A DNA stretch of 64,000 bases, from contig NZ_CP115465.1 in the NCBI RefSeq assembly GCF_027912535.1, positions 2,956,001 through 3,020,000 on the forward strand, written 5' to 3'. Source of the DNA: Brevundimonas sp. NIBR11. Its GTDB lineage: Bacteria; Pseudomonadota; Alphaproteobacteria; Caulobacterales; Caulobacteraceae. Of this stretch, positions 54,901-64,000 are shown in pieces. Each line of letters starts with the position of its first letter. Position 1 is the stretch's first letter. The translations under genes and the position numbers were made by a program. The notes beneath the pieces are model-generated. The model was not told the origin of the DNA, searched no databases, and saw only the letters and a list, made by a program, of their open reading frames with translations.

Positions 54901-54989
54901 GCCATATGGCGCCCATAGGGACAAGGTCGGTTATGCGTGTGACGGCGGCGCTGGGTCGTGCGCACGATGATGGTGTCTCCGGGGGCTGA

Positions 54990-55769
54990 ATGGAAACCTT
55001 TCTGTTGTTCGCCACGGTGGGCTTCGTCGCCCAGGCGGTCGATGGCGCCCTCGGCATGGCCTATGGGGTGATCTCGTCGTCGGTGCTGTTGGCCTTCGGG
55101 GTCCCACCCGCGACGGCCTCGGCCAGCGTGCACGGAGCGGAGGTCTTCACCACGGCCGCTTCCGCCAGCTCGCATATCTGGCACAGGAATGTGGAGTGGC
55201 GGCTGCTTGTGCCGTTGGCCATCGCCGGGGTCATCGGCGGGGTGCTGGGCGCCTATGTGCTGGCCGGGATCGACGGCGATGTCATCAAGCCCTTCGTGGT
55301 CGGTTATCTGGCGGTCATGGGGGTCTACATCCTGTGGCGGGCGACGCGGGACATCCAGCCGAAACGTATCCGCCCGGCCTGGGCCGTGGCGCCGCTGGGG
55401 GTGGTCGGCGGCTTCTTCGACGCCATCGGCGGCGGGGGCTGGGGGCCGACGGTGTCCTCGACGCTGGTCGGAGCGGGCGCCGAGCCGCGCCGGGCCATCG
55501 GGACGGTCAACACGGCCGAGTTCTTCCTCACGGTGGCCATTTCGGCGACCTTCGTCTGGGCGCTGGTGACCGGCCATTGGAAGGATGCCGACGCCCTGAC
55601 CAACCACGCCGCGGCCGTGGGCGGGCTGGTGGCGGGTGGACTGCTGGCCGCGCCGTTCGCCGGCTATATCACCAAGGTCGTGCCACAACGGGCGCTGACC
55701 TATGCTGTCGGCGGGCTATTGCTGGTGCTGGCGGCCTTGCAGGGCCTGCAGCTGGCGGACGTGATCTAG
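54990..55769 (+). CDS. TSUP-family (TauE/SafE) membrane permease
   Basis: The 259-residue membrane protein has about eight helices and the TSUP motifs GFVAQAVDGALGMAYGVISSS and GGGWGPTVSSTLVGAGAEPRRAIGTVNTAEFF. The family moves sulfite, sulfoacetate or other anions across the inner membrane. No sulfur gene is next to it, so the substrate is unknown. ATG at 54990. Confidence 0.88.
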   Translation: METFLLFATVGFVAQAVDGALGMAYGVISSSVLLAFGVPPATASASVHGAEVFTTAASASSHIWHRNVEWRLLVPLAIAGVIGGVLGAYVLAGIDGDVIKPFVVGYLAVMGVYILWRATRDIQPKRIRPAWAVAPLGVVGGFFDAIGGGGWGPTVSSTLVGAGAEPRRAIGTVNTAEFFLTVAISATFVWALVTGHWKDADALTNHAAAVGGLVAGGLLAAPFAGYITKVVPQRALTYAVGGLLLVLAALQGLQLADVI

Positions 55770-55868
55770 CGCCGCCTTATCTTCAGGCCGGGCGCCTCTG
55801 ATATTGCGGCAAGTCGGGCGGCCTCCGCGTCCCTCAGGGCGTGGGCGGCCACACGCATGAAGACGTCT

Positions 55869-57008
55869 CTATTCGCCGGCTTCGAGCGCCGCCTCGCGGG
55901 CTGCGTTGAGCTCGGCCGCCTTGGCTTCGACCAGTTCGACGATCTCGTCGACCATCTTTGCGTTGTCGAGTTTGCGGGCGATCTTGCCGTTCAGGTAGAC
56001 CATGCCCGCGCCCTTGCCGCCGCCGGTGAAGCCGACGTCCGTGTAGAGCGCTTCGCCTGGTCCGTTGACGACGCAGCCGATGATCGACAGCGACATCGGG
56101 GTGGCGATGTGGGCCAGCTTCTCCTCCAGGGTGGCCACCGTCTCGATGACGTTGAATCCCTGACGGGCGCAGGAGGGGCAGGCGATGATGTTGACGCCCC
56201 TGTGGCGCAGGCCCAGCGACTTCAGGATATCGAAGCCGACCTTGATCTCCTCGACCGGGTCAGCGGCCAGCGAGACGCGGATGGTGTCGCCGATCCCGGC
56301 CCACAACAGGTTGCCCATGGCGATGGACGACTTGATCGTGCCGGTGCGAAGCGGACCCGCCTCGGTCACGCCGACATGCAGCGGACAGTCGATGGCTTCG
56401 GCCAGCTGGTGATAGGCGGCGACGGTCAGGAAGGGGTCAGACGCCTTTACCGAGATCTTGAACTCGTGGAAGTCGTGGTCCTGGAGGATGCGGGCATGGT
56501 TCAGCGCGCTCTCGACCATGGCGTCGGGGCAGGGCTCGCCGTATTTTTCCAGCAGCTCCTTTTCCAGCGAGCCGGCGTTGACGCCTATGCGCATGGAGCA
56601 GCCATGATCCTTGGCGGCCTGGATGACTTCCCTGACCCGGTCGGCGTTGCCGATATTGCCCGGATTGATGCGCAGGCACGCGGCGCCGGCTTGGGCGGCC
56701 TCGATGCCGCGGCGGTAGTGGAAATGGATGTCGGCGACGAGCGGGACCTTGGCCTCGCGCGCGATGGTCCTGAAGGCGGCGGTGGAGTCCTCGTCGGGGC
56801 AGGAGACGCGGACGATGTCGGCCCCCGCCTCTTCCAGCTCGCGGATCTGGTTGATCGTGGCGTTGGCGTCCGAAGTCGGAGTGTTGGTCATCGACTGGAC
56901 GGTAATGGGCGCATCGCCACCGACCGGCACTTTTCCCACCATGATCTGGCGGGACTTGCGGCGCTCGATATGACGCCAGGGACGGATGTGGGAGTGGTCA
57001 GCGCTCAT
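55869..57008 (-). CDS. ispG: 4-hydroxy-3-methylbut-2-enyl-diphosphate synthase (flavodoxin)
   Basis: The 379-residue enzyme has [20 protein letters not shown] and the [4Fe-4S] ligand regions around [12 protein letters not shown] and [10 protein letters not shown]. It converts methylerythritol cyclodiphosphate to HMBPP in the MEP isoprenoid pathway in the cytoplasm. The RodZ-like gene lies 85 bases upstream on the same strand. Confidence 0.97.
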   Translation of the reverse strand: MSADHSHIRPWRHIERRKSRQIMVGKVPVGGDAPITVQSMTNTPTSDANATINQIRELEEAGADIVRVSCPDEDSTAAFRTIAREAKVPLVADIHFHYRRGIEAAQAGAACLRINPGNIGNADRVREVIQAAKDHGCSMRIGVNAGSLEKELLEKYGEPCPDAMVESALNHARILQDHDFHEFKISVKASDPFLTVAAYHQLAEAIDCPLHVGVTEAGPLRTGTIKSSIAMGNLLWAGIGDTIRVSLAADPVEEIKVGFDILKSLGLRHRGVNIIACPSCARQGFNVIETVATLEEKLAHIATPMSLSIIGCVVNGPGEALYTDVGFTGGGKGAGMVYLNGKIARKLDNAKMVDEIVELVEAKAAELNAAREAALEAGE

Positions 57009-57052
57009 GACGGCTCAATATAGGGCCGGTGCGGAGACAAGGCCATGACGCG

Positions 57053-57093
57053 TTAGGTTGACCTCTCCCTGCCCCCAGGAGAGGAGATATCTA
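57053..57093 (-). other. Hairpin after the RodZ-like gene
   Basis: Read on the minus strand, CCTCTCCTG and CAGGGAGAGG pair around GGGG. It is related in sequence to the CCTCTCC ends of the element at 44649-44824. There is no T run, so it is a weak terminator or a degenerate repeat. Confidence 0.4.
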
Positions 57094-58209
57094 TCAGCGG
57101 ACCAGCGTCTGTTGTCCCGTCGAGACCGTCTGGACCACGGCGGCCTGTGTCTGCTGGGCGGCCTGGGCGGCGGCGCGGGCGGCGGCGGCCTGGGCGGCCT
57201 GGGTCTCGGCCTCGATCCGGGCGGCGGTCTGACGCGCCATGCCGGCGGCGCGGGTGTTCAGCTGGTTCAGCGGGGTCAGGACGCCGGTCAGGCCGCCGCC
57301 GTGCTCGCCGTTCAGATAGACGTCGAAGGCGGTCGGGTCCGACACGTCGATGGTGGCGGCCACGCCGATGGGTGCGCGCCAGGCCTCGCCGGCGGCCAGC
57401 TGGCGGGCGAACAGAACCTGTCCATCGCCCAGGCGCACGACCAGGGCGCCGGCCTTCCTGGCCTGGAGCACGACCTGGGAGGCGGTGGCCGATGCGCCGT
57501 AGATGGCGCCGCGCGGGTTGAAGGCGGCCTGAACCGGGGCGGTCGGGGCGGCCGTGGCGGCGGCGATCGCGGCGGTGTCGGCCGGGTCGATGCCGGTCAG
57601 CTGGGCTTCGAGGCCGGGCGTGATGTAGAGGGCCGGGGTGGTCTGGTCGGCGGGCGCCGGATGCGGGGCGCCGACACGCAGGTGCTCTTGGCCCGGCACG
57701 TCGCCCAGGCTCCAGCTTTCCGGGACCTCGGCGATGTCCGAGGGCTGGGGCGCACGGATCAGGCTGACGCGCTGAAACACGTTCCAGCCGATGACGGCCA
57801 CGGCCAGGATGACGACCACGCCGATGATGCGCGGCGAATAGCGACGGACTTCCTCGAAGGCGACGCCGGTCGGAGCCTGAAGCGGCACCGAGCCGTCCGG
57901 CGTCTCGCGCTTGTAGCGCTCGACGGCCAGCTGTTCGTCCAGCCCGAGCGCGTGGGCGTAGGCGCGCACGTAACCGATGGCGAAGACGCGCGACGGCAGG
58001 GCCGACTGGTTGTTCTCTTCCAGGGCCTGGAGATAGCGTTCGTGCACTCGCGTATCCGCGGCCAGTTCGGCCATGGACTTGCCCGACAGTTCCCGCGCCT
58101 TGCGCAGGCCGTCGCCCAGAGTCGCTGCCTCTGTGATGGAGGGCACGGGGTCCTTCCAATCCGGGTGAGCCCGAAACTCGTCGGGGATGTTCCCCGTATC
58201 CAGCGCCAT
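57094..58209 (-). CDS. RodZ-like helix-turn-helix membrane protein
   Basis: From MALDTGNIPDEFRAHPD the protein has 371 residues; a longer start at 58344 adds unconserved residues. Residues 31-93 are a RodZ-type helix-turn-helix (LGDGLRKARELSGKSMAELAADTRVHERYLQALEE). A transmembrane helix lies at about 127-147, and the periplasmic part carries a DUF4115-like domain (APIGVAATIDVSDPTAFDVYLNGEHGG) and an Ala/Gln-rich tail. RodZ links MreB to cell-wall synthesis and shape. It sits between ptsP and ispG. Confidence 0.85.
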   Translation of the reverse strand: MALDTGNIPDEFRAHPDWKDPVPSITEAATLGDGLRKARELSGKSMAELAADTRVHERYLQALEENNQSALPSRVFAIGYVRAYAHALGLDEQLAVERYKRETPDGSVPLQAPTGVAFEEVRRYSPRIIGVVVILAVAVIGWNVFQRVSLIRAPQPSDIAEVPESWSLGDVPGQEHLRVGAPHPAPADQTTPALYITPGLEAQLTGIDPADTAAIAAATAAPTAPVQAAFNPRGAIYGASATASQVVLQARKAGALVVRLGDGQVLFARQLAAGEAWRAPIGVAATIDVSDPTAFDVYLNGEHGGGLTGVLTPLNQLNTRAAGMARQTAARIEAETQAAQAAAARAAAQAAQQTQAAVVQTVSTGQQTLVR

Positions 58210-58330
58210 GACGCCCAACCCCATACTCGTCGCGAAAGCTGGAGCCTCCCGCGCCGTACTCGACCAGGGACCGTCTACCACGTTGGTGTGACGGGCCCCG
58301 CCTCCCCCCGGAGGCGCACGCATATCGTCT

Positions 58331-58339
58331 TGTGGATAA
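58331..58339 (-). other. DnaA-box-like site
   Basis: TGTGGATAA is the exact complement of the DnaA consensus TTATCCACA. It lies between ptsP and the chosen RodZ-like start. A single copy could be chance, but perfect boxes are rare in GC-rich DNA. Confidence 0.35.
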
Positions 58340-58400
58340 CCCATTTTCGCCGCCGCTTCAACGTCGTGTTAACGGTGAACCGATCCCGATGCGGGACCCT

Positions 58401-60674
58401 TCAAAGACCGACGTTCAACTTCCGGGCCAGACTTTCGATTTCGCTCCGGATCGATCCGGCCGAGGATCCGAGCAGGTTGTTCATCCCGCGCCTCGCAGCC
58501 GTCAGGTCGGTCGACAGGATCATCCGCTTGACCGGACCGACGCCGCCGGCCGGAGCCGACAGGCGGGTGAAGCCGAGACAGAGCAGGGCGAAGGCCTCCA
58601 GAGGACGGCCGGCCAGCTCGCCGCAGACCGAGACGGGCGTCCCCGTTTCGAGACAGGCCTTCTGGATGGCCTGCAGCGCCCGGAGCGCAGGCGGCGACAG
58701 GGGATCGAACCGGTCAGAGACCAGCGGGTTGGTCCGGTCGGCGGCGTACATGTACTGGAACAGGTCGTTGGACCCGACCGAGACGAAGTCGGTCAGGGGC
58801 AGAAGCGCATCGAGGTGCCAGAGCAGGCTCGGGCATTCGATCATCGCCCCGACCCGCAGGGTGGCCGGCAGGGGGCGTCCGCGACGCCGGGCCCAGTCGC
58901 ACTCGACATCGACCAGCTCCCGCGCGGCGCGGAATTCGTCCACCGTGGCGATCATCGGGAACATGACCCGGAGTTCGCGACCGGCGCCGGCGGCGAGAAG
59001 GGCGCGGAGCTGAAGACGCAGCAGGGAGGGACGGTCGAGACCCAGGCGGATGGCGCGCCGTCCCAGGGCGGGATTCTCCTCCCGCTCCGTTGTCTCCATG
59101 TACGGCAGGACCTTGTCGCCGCCGATGTCGAGGGTGCGGAAGGTGACGGGCCGGTCCCGGGCCGCGTCCAGCACGAGCTTGTACAGGGCCGTCTGGGAGT
59201 TCAGACGCGGCAGCTCTTCCGAGACCATGAACTGGAACTCGGTGCGGAACAGGCCGATGCCCTCGGCGCCCGTCTCGTCCAGGTTCTCCAGATCGACGGC
59301 GAGGCCGGCGTTGGTCAGGAGGGTGATGCGCGTTCCGTCGGCCGTGACGGCCGGGACGTCGCGCAGCTTGGCGAACTCGGCCTGCCGTTGTTCACGCACG
59401 GCCATGCGCGACTGGACCGATTCCAGCATGTCCGGCCGGGGACGCAGATGGGCCTCGCCCGTCTCGCCGTCGACGATGACGAGATCGTTCTCGCTGAGAC
59501 GGTCGCGTACACCTTGAAGGCGGCCGACGCAGGGGATCTGCAGCGCGCGGGCGACGATGGCGGCATGGCTGGCGGCCGAGCCCTCCTCGATCAGCAGGCC
59601 CTTCAGCTTGTGGCGCGGATATTCCAGCAGGTCGGCGGGACCGAGATTGCGGGCCACCAGGATGGCGTCGTCGGGCAACTCCCGCTGACCGGGGTTCTCG
59701 CCGCCCAGCACCCGCAAGAGCCGGTTGGCCAGGTCCTCGAAGTCGTGAAGCCGCTCCTTGATGTAGGGATCGCGGGCCTGGGCGAAGCGGGCGCGGTGCT
59801 CGTTGCGCACGCGGTCGACGGCGGCTTCTGCGGTCAGGCCGCCTCGCACGGCCTCCTCCAGCGACCGGTTCCAGCCCCGGTCGTCAGCGAACATTCGATA
59901 GGTTTCCAAGACCTCGAAGGACTGGCCCGACAGCTTGCCCTGACCGCCGTCCAGAAGGGCGTCGATGGAGGCCTTCAGCGTCCGCAGACCTTCGCGCAGC
60001 CGGATTTCCTCGACCTGCTGGTTCTCGGCCAGCAGCCGTTCCGGGGCCAGGGGCGCCTCGTGCAGGACGACGTGACCGAAAGCCAACCCTTCCGCGAACC
60101 TCTGTCCCTTGATGCGTTCGGGGCGGTGGGGCGCGACCTCGACGTCGCGCAGCTCCTCCAGCGCCATCAGCTCGCCCGAGGCGACAGTCTCGGCCAGGAC
60201 CATGGCGATGGTCTGGATGTCCTCGACCTCGTCCTCGTCATAGCGACGCTCGGCCCGGTTCTGGACGACGAGCACCCCGATGGCCCGACCGCCGCGCAGC
60301 AGGGGGGCGCCGAGGAAGGCGTGATACGGATCCTCGCCCGTTTCCGGCCGGTAGGAGAAGCTGGGGTGAGACGGTGCGTCTGACAGGCTGATCGGCTGGG
60401 CCAGGCGCGCGACCTCGCCCACCAGACCCTCGCCGGGCTTCAGCCGGGTGTTGTGAACCGCGTCGGGGTTCAGGCCCTGGGTGGCGAACAGCTCGAGCTC
60501 GCCCGACGCGCGCCGCAGATAGATGGAGCAGACTTCGGCCACCATCGACTGGGCGATGGTGCGCACGACGACGTCGAGGCGACCCTGCGCCGGGCCGCCG
60601 TCGGCCATCGCCTCACGGATCTGGCGCAGGAGGACGCGGGGTCCCCTGGTCATCGATCCGCCCGCTATGGCCAT
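58401..60674 (-). CDS. ptsP: PtsP, phosphoenolpyruvate-protein phosphotransferase (EI-Ntr)
   Basis: The 757-residue protein starts with a GAF domain (residues about 20-160: MVAEVCSIYLRRASGELELFATQGL). The enzyme I parts follow: His370 in EGSAASHAAIVARAL is the phospho-acceptor, and the PEP-binding barrel has GIGLFRTEFQFM, RTLDIGGDKVLPYM and FVSVGSNDLFQYMYAADR. It feeds phosphate into the nitrogen PTS (PtsO, PtsN) for metabolic control. lysC lies upstream on the same strand with a small membrane gene between. Confidence 0.96.
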   Translation of the reverse strand: MAIAGGSMTRGPRVLLRQIREAMADGGPAQGRLDVVVRTIAQSMVAEVCSIYLRRASGELELFATQGLNPDAVHNTRLKPGEGLVGEVARLAQPISLSDAPSHPSFSYRPETGEDPYHAFLGAPLLRGGRAIGVLVVQNRAERRYDEDEVEDIQTIAMVLAETVASGELMALEELRDVEVAPHRPERIKGQRFAEGLAFGHVVLHEAPLAPERLLAENQQVEEIRLREGLRTLKASIDALLDGGQGKLSGQSFEVLETYRMFADDRGWNRSLEEAVRGGLTAEAAVDRVRNEHRARFAQARDPYIKERLHDFEDLANRLLRVLGGENPGQRELPDDAILVARNLGPADLLEYPRHKLKGLLIEEGSAASHAAIVARALQIPCVGRLQGVRDRLSENDLVIVDGETGEAHLRPRPDMLESVQSRMAVREQRQAEFAKLRDVPAVTADGTRITLLTNAGLAVDLENLDETGAEGIGLFRTEFQFMVSEELPRLNSQTALYKLVLDAARDRPVTFRTLDIGGDKVLPYMETTEREENPALGRRAIRLGLDRPSLLRLQLRALLAAGAGRELRVMFPMIATVDEFRAARELVDVECDWARRRGRPLPATLRVGAMIECPSLLWHLDALLPLTDFVSVGSNDLFQYMYAADRTNPLVSDRFDPLSPPALRALQAIQKACLETGTPVSVCGELAGRPLEAFALLCLGFTRLSAPAGGVGPVKRMILSTDLTAARRGMNNLLGSSAGSIRSEIESLARKLNVGL

Positions 60675-60784
60675 CCCGTCTCCCTGTCAGCGCCCTAGAT
60701 GGGACGCGCCTCCTGCTTCGCCATAGCCCATCGCGGGCGCGGGTCGAACCCGGTATCCGTGAATATCGTTATCGTCGCTTATGC

Positions 60785-61336
60785 TTACAGGAATATTCGC
60801 CAGATCGTGTGCGCGCAGAGGATCGTGAGGCCGAGCGCATGCAGGCCAGGTGATCGAATGAAGGCCAGAGCGGCCGGGATTACGACGCGCGGCAGGACCA
60901 GAACCCCGATCCAGTAGGCGGTCTCGCCGAGCGGTTCGAACCCGCTCCTGGCGAGGTTGTAAGCCATGCTCAGCAGGGGCGGGATCACGAGCACCGCCAT
61001 AAGCGTCTTGCGATGGGTGATGTAGTAGTCTTCGAACGAGGCGCTGCCTTCGCGGGCGGGCGTCATGCCGTGACTGACGAAGATGTAAGGCGCCGCCATG
61101 CCGATGCACATCATCAGGGTCACGGGCTCCATGGTTAGGCTGTCATGGACGGCCCAGAAGGACGTCCAGCCCTGTGCAGCCGACAAGAGAATGAAGAGGC
61201 ACAGGAGCGGCGGGGGCAGACCGACCTTCACCTCCGGGCTCGAACGCCACATCTCGGCGACGTTGTTGGTCGCATTGGCGACGGCCAGACCCAGCAGCAG
61301 GCCATAGAAGGTGAAGATGTATTCGAAGCCGCTCAT
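60785..61336 (-). CDS. Hypothetical integral membrane protein
   Basis: Not recognised. The 183-residue protein has about five hydrophobic helices (FTFYGLLLGLAVA, LLCLFILLSAAQGWTSFW, ILLMM-type segments and LVLPRVVIPAALAFI), with an N-terminal pattern MSGFEYIFTFYGLLLGLAVANATNN. It sits between lysC and ptsP, where many alphaproteobacteria have the two side by side. Confidence 0.65.
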   Translation of the reverse strand: MSGFEYIFTFYGLLLGLAVANATNNVAEMWRSSPEVKVGLPPPLLCLFILLSAAQGWTSFWAVHDSLTMEPVTLMMCIGMAAPYIFVSHGMTPAREGSASFEDYYITHRKTLMAVLVIPPLLSMAYNLARSGFEPLGETAYWIGVLVLPRVVIPAALAFIRSPGLHALGLTILCAHTIWRIFL

Positions 61337-61380
61337 GACCTGACGCTCACGCCCCGGCCAAGCGCCGACCAGGTCGTCAC

Positions 61381-62655
61381 CTAGACCGCTTCCAGCCCAT
61401 AGGCCGAGTGAAGCGCTCGCACGGCCAGTTCGGCATAGGCGGCGTCGATCAGGACGCTGATCTTGATCTCCGAGGTCGAGATGGCCTGGAATTTGATCCC
61501 CTTGTCCGCCAGGGCCTTGAACATGGTCTGGGCGACGCCGGCGTGACTGCGCATGCCGACGCCGACGACCGAGACCTTGGCCACGTCCTCGTCGACGCGC
61601 AGTTCCTCGAAGCCGATCTCGGCCTTGGCGGCGCTCATGAGGTCGGCGGCGCGGGTCGCGTCGCGGCGGCCGGTGGTGAAGGTCAGGTTGACTGCGCCTT
61701 CCGTGCGGGCCTGGGACTGGACGATCATGTCCACGTTGACGCTGGCCTCAGCCAGGCGGGTGAAGACGTCGGCGGGAGCGTCGACCCGGTCAGCCAGGCC
61801 CAACAGGGTGATACGGGCCTCGTCACGGCTCATGGTCACGCCGGACACGATGCGTTTTTCCACGATTTCCTCCTCGTCGCAGATCAGGGTGCCGGCCTTG
61901 GCGGGCAGATGGCCGTTCTCATCGGCCTCGATGAAGCTGGACAGGACCCGCACCGGGACCTGCATCCCCATGGCCAGTTCGACCGACCGGGTCTGAAGCA
62001 CCTTGGCGCCCAGCGACGCCATTTCCAGCATCTCCTCGTAGGAGACCTTCTCCAGCCGCCGGGCCTTGGCCACGATGCGTGGATCGGTCGTGTAGACCCC
62101 GTCCACGTCGGTATAGATGTCGCAGGCGCAGCCCAGAGCGGCGGCCACCGCGACCGCAGACGTGTCCGACCCGCCCCGACCCAGGGTCGTGATGCGGTTG
62201 GTCGGGGACACCCCCTGGAAGCCGGGAATGATGGCGATCTCGCCGGCGTCGAGCGCGGCGCCCAGCACATCGCCCGGAACATCGACGATGCGGGCGCGAG
62301 CGTGGTCCTCGTCCGTCAGGATCGGCACCTGCCAGCCCATCCAGCTGCGGGCGTTGAACCCCATGTTGCGCAGCGTCAGGGCCAGAAGACCCGAGGTCAC
62401 CTGTTCGCCCGAGGCCACGACGACGTCGTACTCATCGTCCGACAGCGGCAGGCCGGGGGCGGCCGCGCCGGCGCCGTCGGTCCAGGCGACCAGTTCGTTG
62501 GTCTTGCCGGCCATGGCCGAGACGACGACAGCCACCGAATGGCCGGCCTTGACCTCTGCGGCGACGATGCGGGCGGCGCGGCGGATACGCTCCAGGTCGC
62601 CCATGGAGGTGCCGCCGAACTTCATCACCAGTCGCGTGTTGGTCGGCCGCGTCAT
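61381..62655 (-). CDS. lysC: Aspartate kinase
   Basis: The 424-residue enzyme begins [24 protein letters not shown] (an ATG 4 codons upstream is an alternative). [38 protein letters not shown] is the catalytic block. The C-terminal half has two ACT domains ([17 protein letters not shown] and [29 protein letters not shown]) that sense lysine or threonine. It phosphorylates aspartate, supplying asd (43600). It is divergent from ubiG with 57 bases between starts. Confidence 0.97.
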   Translation of the reverse strand: MTRPTNTRLVMKFGGTSMGDLERIRRAARIVAAEVKAGHSVAVVVSAMAGKTNELVAWTDGAGAAAPGLPLSDDEYDVVVASGEQVTSGLLALTLRNMGFNARSWMGWQVPILTDEDHARARIVDVPGDVLGAALDAGEIAIIPGFQGVSPTNRITTLGRGGSDTSAVAVAAALGCACDIYTDVDGVYTTDPRIVAKARRLEKVSYEEMLEMASLGAKVLQTRSVELAMGMQVPVRVLSSFIEADENGHLPAKAGTLICDEEEIVEKRIVSGVTMSRDEARITLLGLADRVDAPADVFTRLAEASVNVDMIVQSQARTEGAVNLTFTTGRRDATRAADLMSAAKAEIGFEELRVDEDVAKVSVVGVGMRSHAGVAQTMFKALADKGIKFQAISTSEIKISVLIDAAYAELAVRALHSAYGLEAV

Positions 62656-62712
62656 CGTGGCGAACATCCCCGTCTTGCCAGAGGGCCGCAAAAGAGGTTC
62701 ACCCTTGCGCCC

Positions 62713-63516
62713 ATGGCCGCTTCTACCGACCCGTCGCCGATGCGCAAACCCCAAACGCAGCAAGGTTTTTCCGATGTGGCCGAAGGCGCCTCGATCGACC
62801 CCGCCGATGTGGCCCGCTTCTCGGCCCAGGCGGCGGAGTGGTGGGACGCCAAGGGACCCTTCGCGCCCCTGCACAAGTTCAATCCGGCGCGGCTGACCTT
62901 CATCCGCCGGAGCCTGGCTGAACACTTCGGCCGCCACACGAAAGCGCGGGCCGCGTTCGAGGGGTTGAGCCTGATCGACATCGGCTGCGGCGGAGGCCTG
63001 ATCGCCGAGCCGATGCGGCGGATGGGGTTTCAGGTCACCGCCGTCGACGCCTCGTCGGAGAATATCGGCACCGCCCGCGCCCATGCGGCCGAGCAGGGAC
63101 TGGACATCGCCTATCGAGCCGCGACGGTCGAACAGGTTGAGGCGGAAGCTGCGGGGCCTTTCGATGTTGTCCTGGTGCTGGAGATCATCGAGCATGTGGC
63201 CGATCCGGAGGCCTTCCTGCGCGCCTGTTCGCGGCTGGTGGCTCCGGGTGGGATCATGATCGTCGCCACCCTGAACCGCACCCTGAAGTCGCTGGCCCTA
63301 GGCAAGTTCGCGGCCGAATACGTGCTGCGCTGGGTGCCGGCCGGGACTCACGACTGGCGTCAGTTCCTGAAGCCCCAGGAGATCCGCGACATGCTGGAGG
63401 GCGAACCCTTCACGATCACCGGTCCGTTCGGCCTGAAGTACAATCCGCTGTCCGGCCGCTGGAGCGAGGGCGCCGAGGCGGAGATCAACTACATGATGCT
63501 GGCCGCGCGGGACTGA
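62713..63516 (+). CDS. ubiG: UbiG, ubiquinone biosynthesis O-methyltransferase
   Basis: The 267-residue protein starts at ATG 62713. [26 protein letters not shown] is AdoMet motif I, and [41 protein letters not shown] are UbiG-specific blocks. It performs both O-methylations in ubiquinone synthesis at the inner membrane. It is divergent from lysC. Confidence 0.96.
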   Translation: MAASTDPSPMRKPQTQQGFSDVAEGASIDPADVARFSAQAAEWWDAKGPFAPLHKFNPARLTFIRRSLAEHFGRHTKARAAFEGLSLIDIGCGGGLIAEPMRRMGFQVTAVDASSENIGTARAHAAEQGLDIAYRAATVEQVEAEAAGPFDVVLVLEIIEHVADPEAFLRACSRLVAPGGIMIVATLNRTLKSLALGKFAAEYVLRWVPAGTHDWRQFLKPQEIRDMLEGEPFTITGPFGLKYNPLSGRWSEGAEAEINYMMLAARD

Positions 63517-63616
63517 CCGCCAAGCTTACGGCGATTTCATCTAGCTGTCGGACTTGTAACGGGATTATGGCCGGCCAAGCTGGCATCCAGGCTCCATCGC
63601 AATGGAGACCTCCCCG

Positions 63617-63832
63617 ATGAAACGCCTTCTGATCCTCGCCGCCGCCGCGTCCGCCGCCGTCCTGACCTCGGGCTGCATCATGGTCAACGGCGCCGACGTC
63701 TCGGACGACACGGCCTGGCACGGCAACAACGCCCAGCCGTTCGACGGCGCGCGCGACGACTGCCACCGCACGACCGACAGCGACCACGCTTTCCGCGCCT
63801 GCATGGCCGACAAGGGTTGGACCCGCAGCTAG
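63617..63832 (+). CDS. Small lipoprotein, function unknown
   Basis: Start MKRLLILAAAASAAVLTSGC (GGAG upstream) gives 71 residues with a lipobox at Cys20. The mature 50 residues include two more cysteines (DDCHRTTDSDHAFRACMADKGW), which could form a disulfide. Not recognised further. Its stop overlaps the convergent GNAT gene stop. Confidence 0.75.
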   Translation: MKRLLILAAAASAAVLTSGCIMVNGADVSDDTAWHGNNAQPFDGARDDCHRTTDSDHAFRACMADKGWTRS

Positions 63833-64000
63833 ACCGGTCGCGTCATGTAGCGGGCGTCGGAGCCGTAGCTGGTCAGTTTGGCCGCCATCTCCGGCGTCTC
63901 TCGCACCTCGAAGCCGTGTCCGCGCCAGAAGTCGACGGCGTCGTTGACGGCGACCAGCGCGATCGTCGCCCAGTCGCCGGTCTTCGCCAGATCGACCACC
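63829..64000 (-). CDS. GNAT-family N-acetyltransferase, C-terminal part (cut by window edge)
   Basis: Only the last 57 codons are in the window; the frame is open to the right edge, so the 5' end is outside. The visible residues include IALVAVNDAVDFWRGHGFEV and SYGSDARYMTRPV, the typical C-terminal end of GNAT acetyltransferases (a GF motif followed by a YM.R end). Substrate unknown. Confidence 0.75.
   Translation of the reverse strand, partial: VVDLAKTGDWATIALVAVNDAVDFWRGHGFEVRETPEMAAKLTSYGSDARYMTRPV

Noticed and set aside
60725..60760. tRNA-like T-arm (GGGTTCGACCC on the minus strand)
   Set aside because: No anticodon arm, D-arm or acceptor stem could be built around it.

Overview
The window is GC-rich alphaproteobacterial chromosome, most likely Brevundimonas or a close Caulobacteraceae relative. 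The pointers are a DivL-type cell-cycle kinase with tyrosine in place of the H-box histidine (29711-32050), a lipoprotein of the Caulobacter CC0125/CC1285 type, orphan gene-transfer-agent (GTA) terminase genes, groESL with a CIRCE/heat-shock control region, and the sdhCDAB, mdh, zapE, asd, ispG, ptsP, lysC and ubiG housekeeping genes. No rRNA, tRNA, CRISPR array or insertion sequence was seen. No gene-free stretch exceeds about 300 bases; the longest is the 265-base groESL control region.

Layout. 1-5.6 kb: tandem methyltransferase paralogues, a lysophospholipase-like hydrolase, envelope genes, a MutT-type Nudix enzyme and a 58-residue Flp pilin. 5.6-13 kb: a DsbD-type reductase, pgi, a glycine-zipper protein and groESL with its own terminator. 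13.1-15.5 kb: an AT-richer two-gene islet, an XRE-ImmA/IrrE metallopeptidase regulator followed after 5 bases by a Beta-family protein; this is the best candidate for an undescribed (defence-like) system. 15.7-17.8 kb: terminase small and large subunits with no portal or capsid genes. The large subunit carries two related palindromic elements inside its reading frame, and a third repeat cluster lies at its 5' end. 17.9-24.9 kb: a von Willebrand A-domain protein and a 1702-residue RTX protein. 25-33 kb: an M16 protease, DUF3072 protein, Ku, a zincin, DivL and a HAD hydrolase. 33-41.7 kb: PilZ protein, P-loop kinase, ferredoxin, gamma-glutamylcyclotransferase-like protein, sdhBADC, small envelope proteins and mdh. 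41.7-50.1 kb: YbjN-like protein, zapE, asd, RarD, an MFS exporter, a serine hydrolase, a flavoprotein and a GreA/B-like protein. 50.2-64 kb: a small basic protein, ligD, prfA, a response regulator, a TSUP permease, ispG, a RodZ-like protein, ptsP, lysC, ubiG and small genes at the right edge.

How the genes work together. sdhCDAB and mdh supply consecutive TCA-cycle enzymes. Ku and LigD, 21 kb apart, form the two-protein bacterial end-joining pathway. GroES/GroEL are a single heat-shock operon. DivL is expected to act with CckA in the CtrA pathway encoded elsewhere. Several convergent gene pairs overlap at their stop codons. Short palindromic repeats are scattered between genes and, at the terminase, have entered coding sequence.
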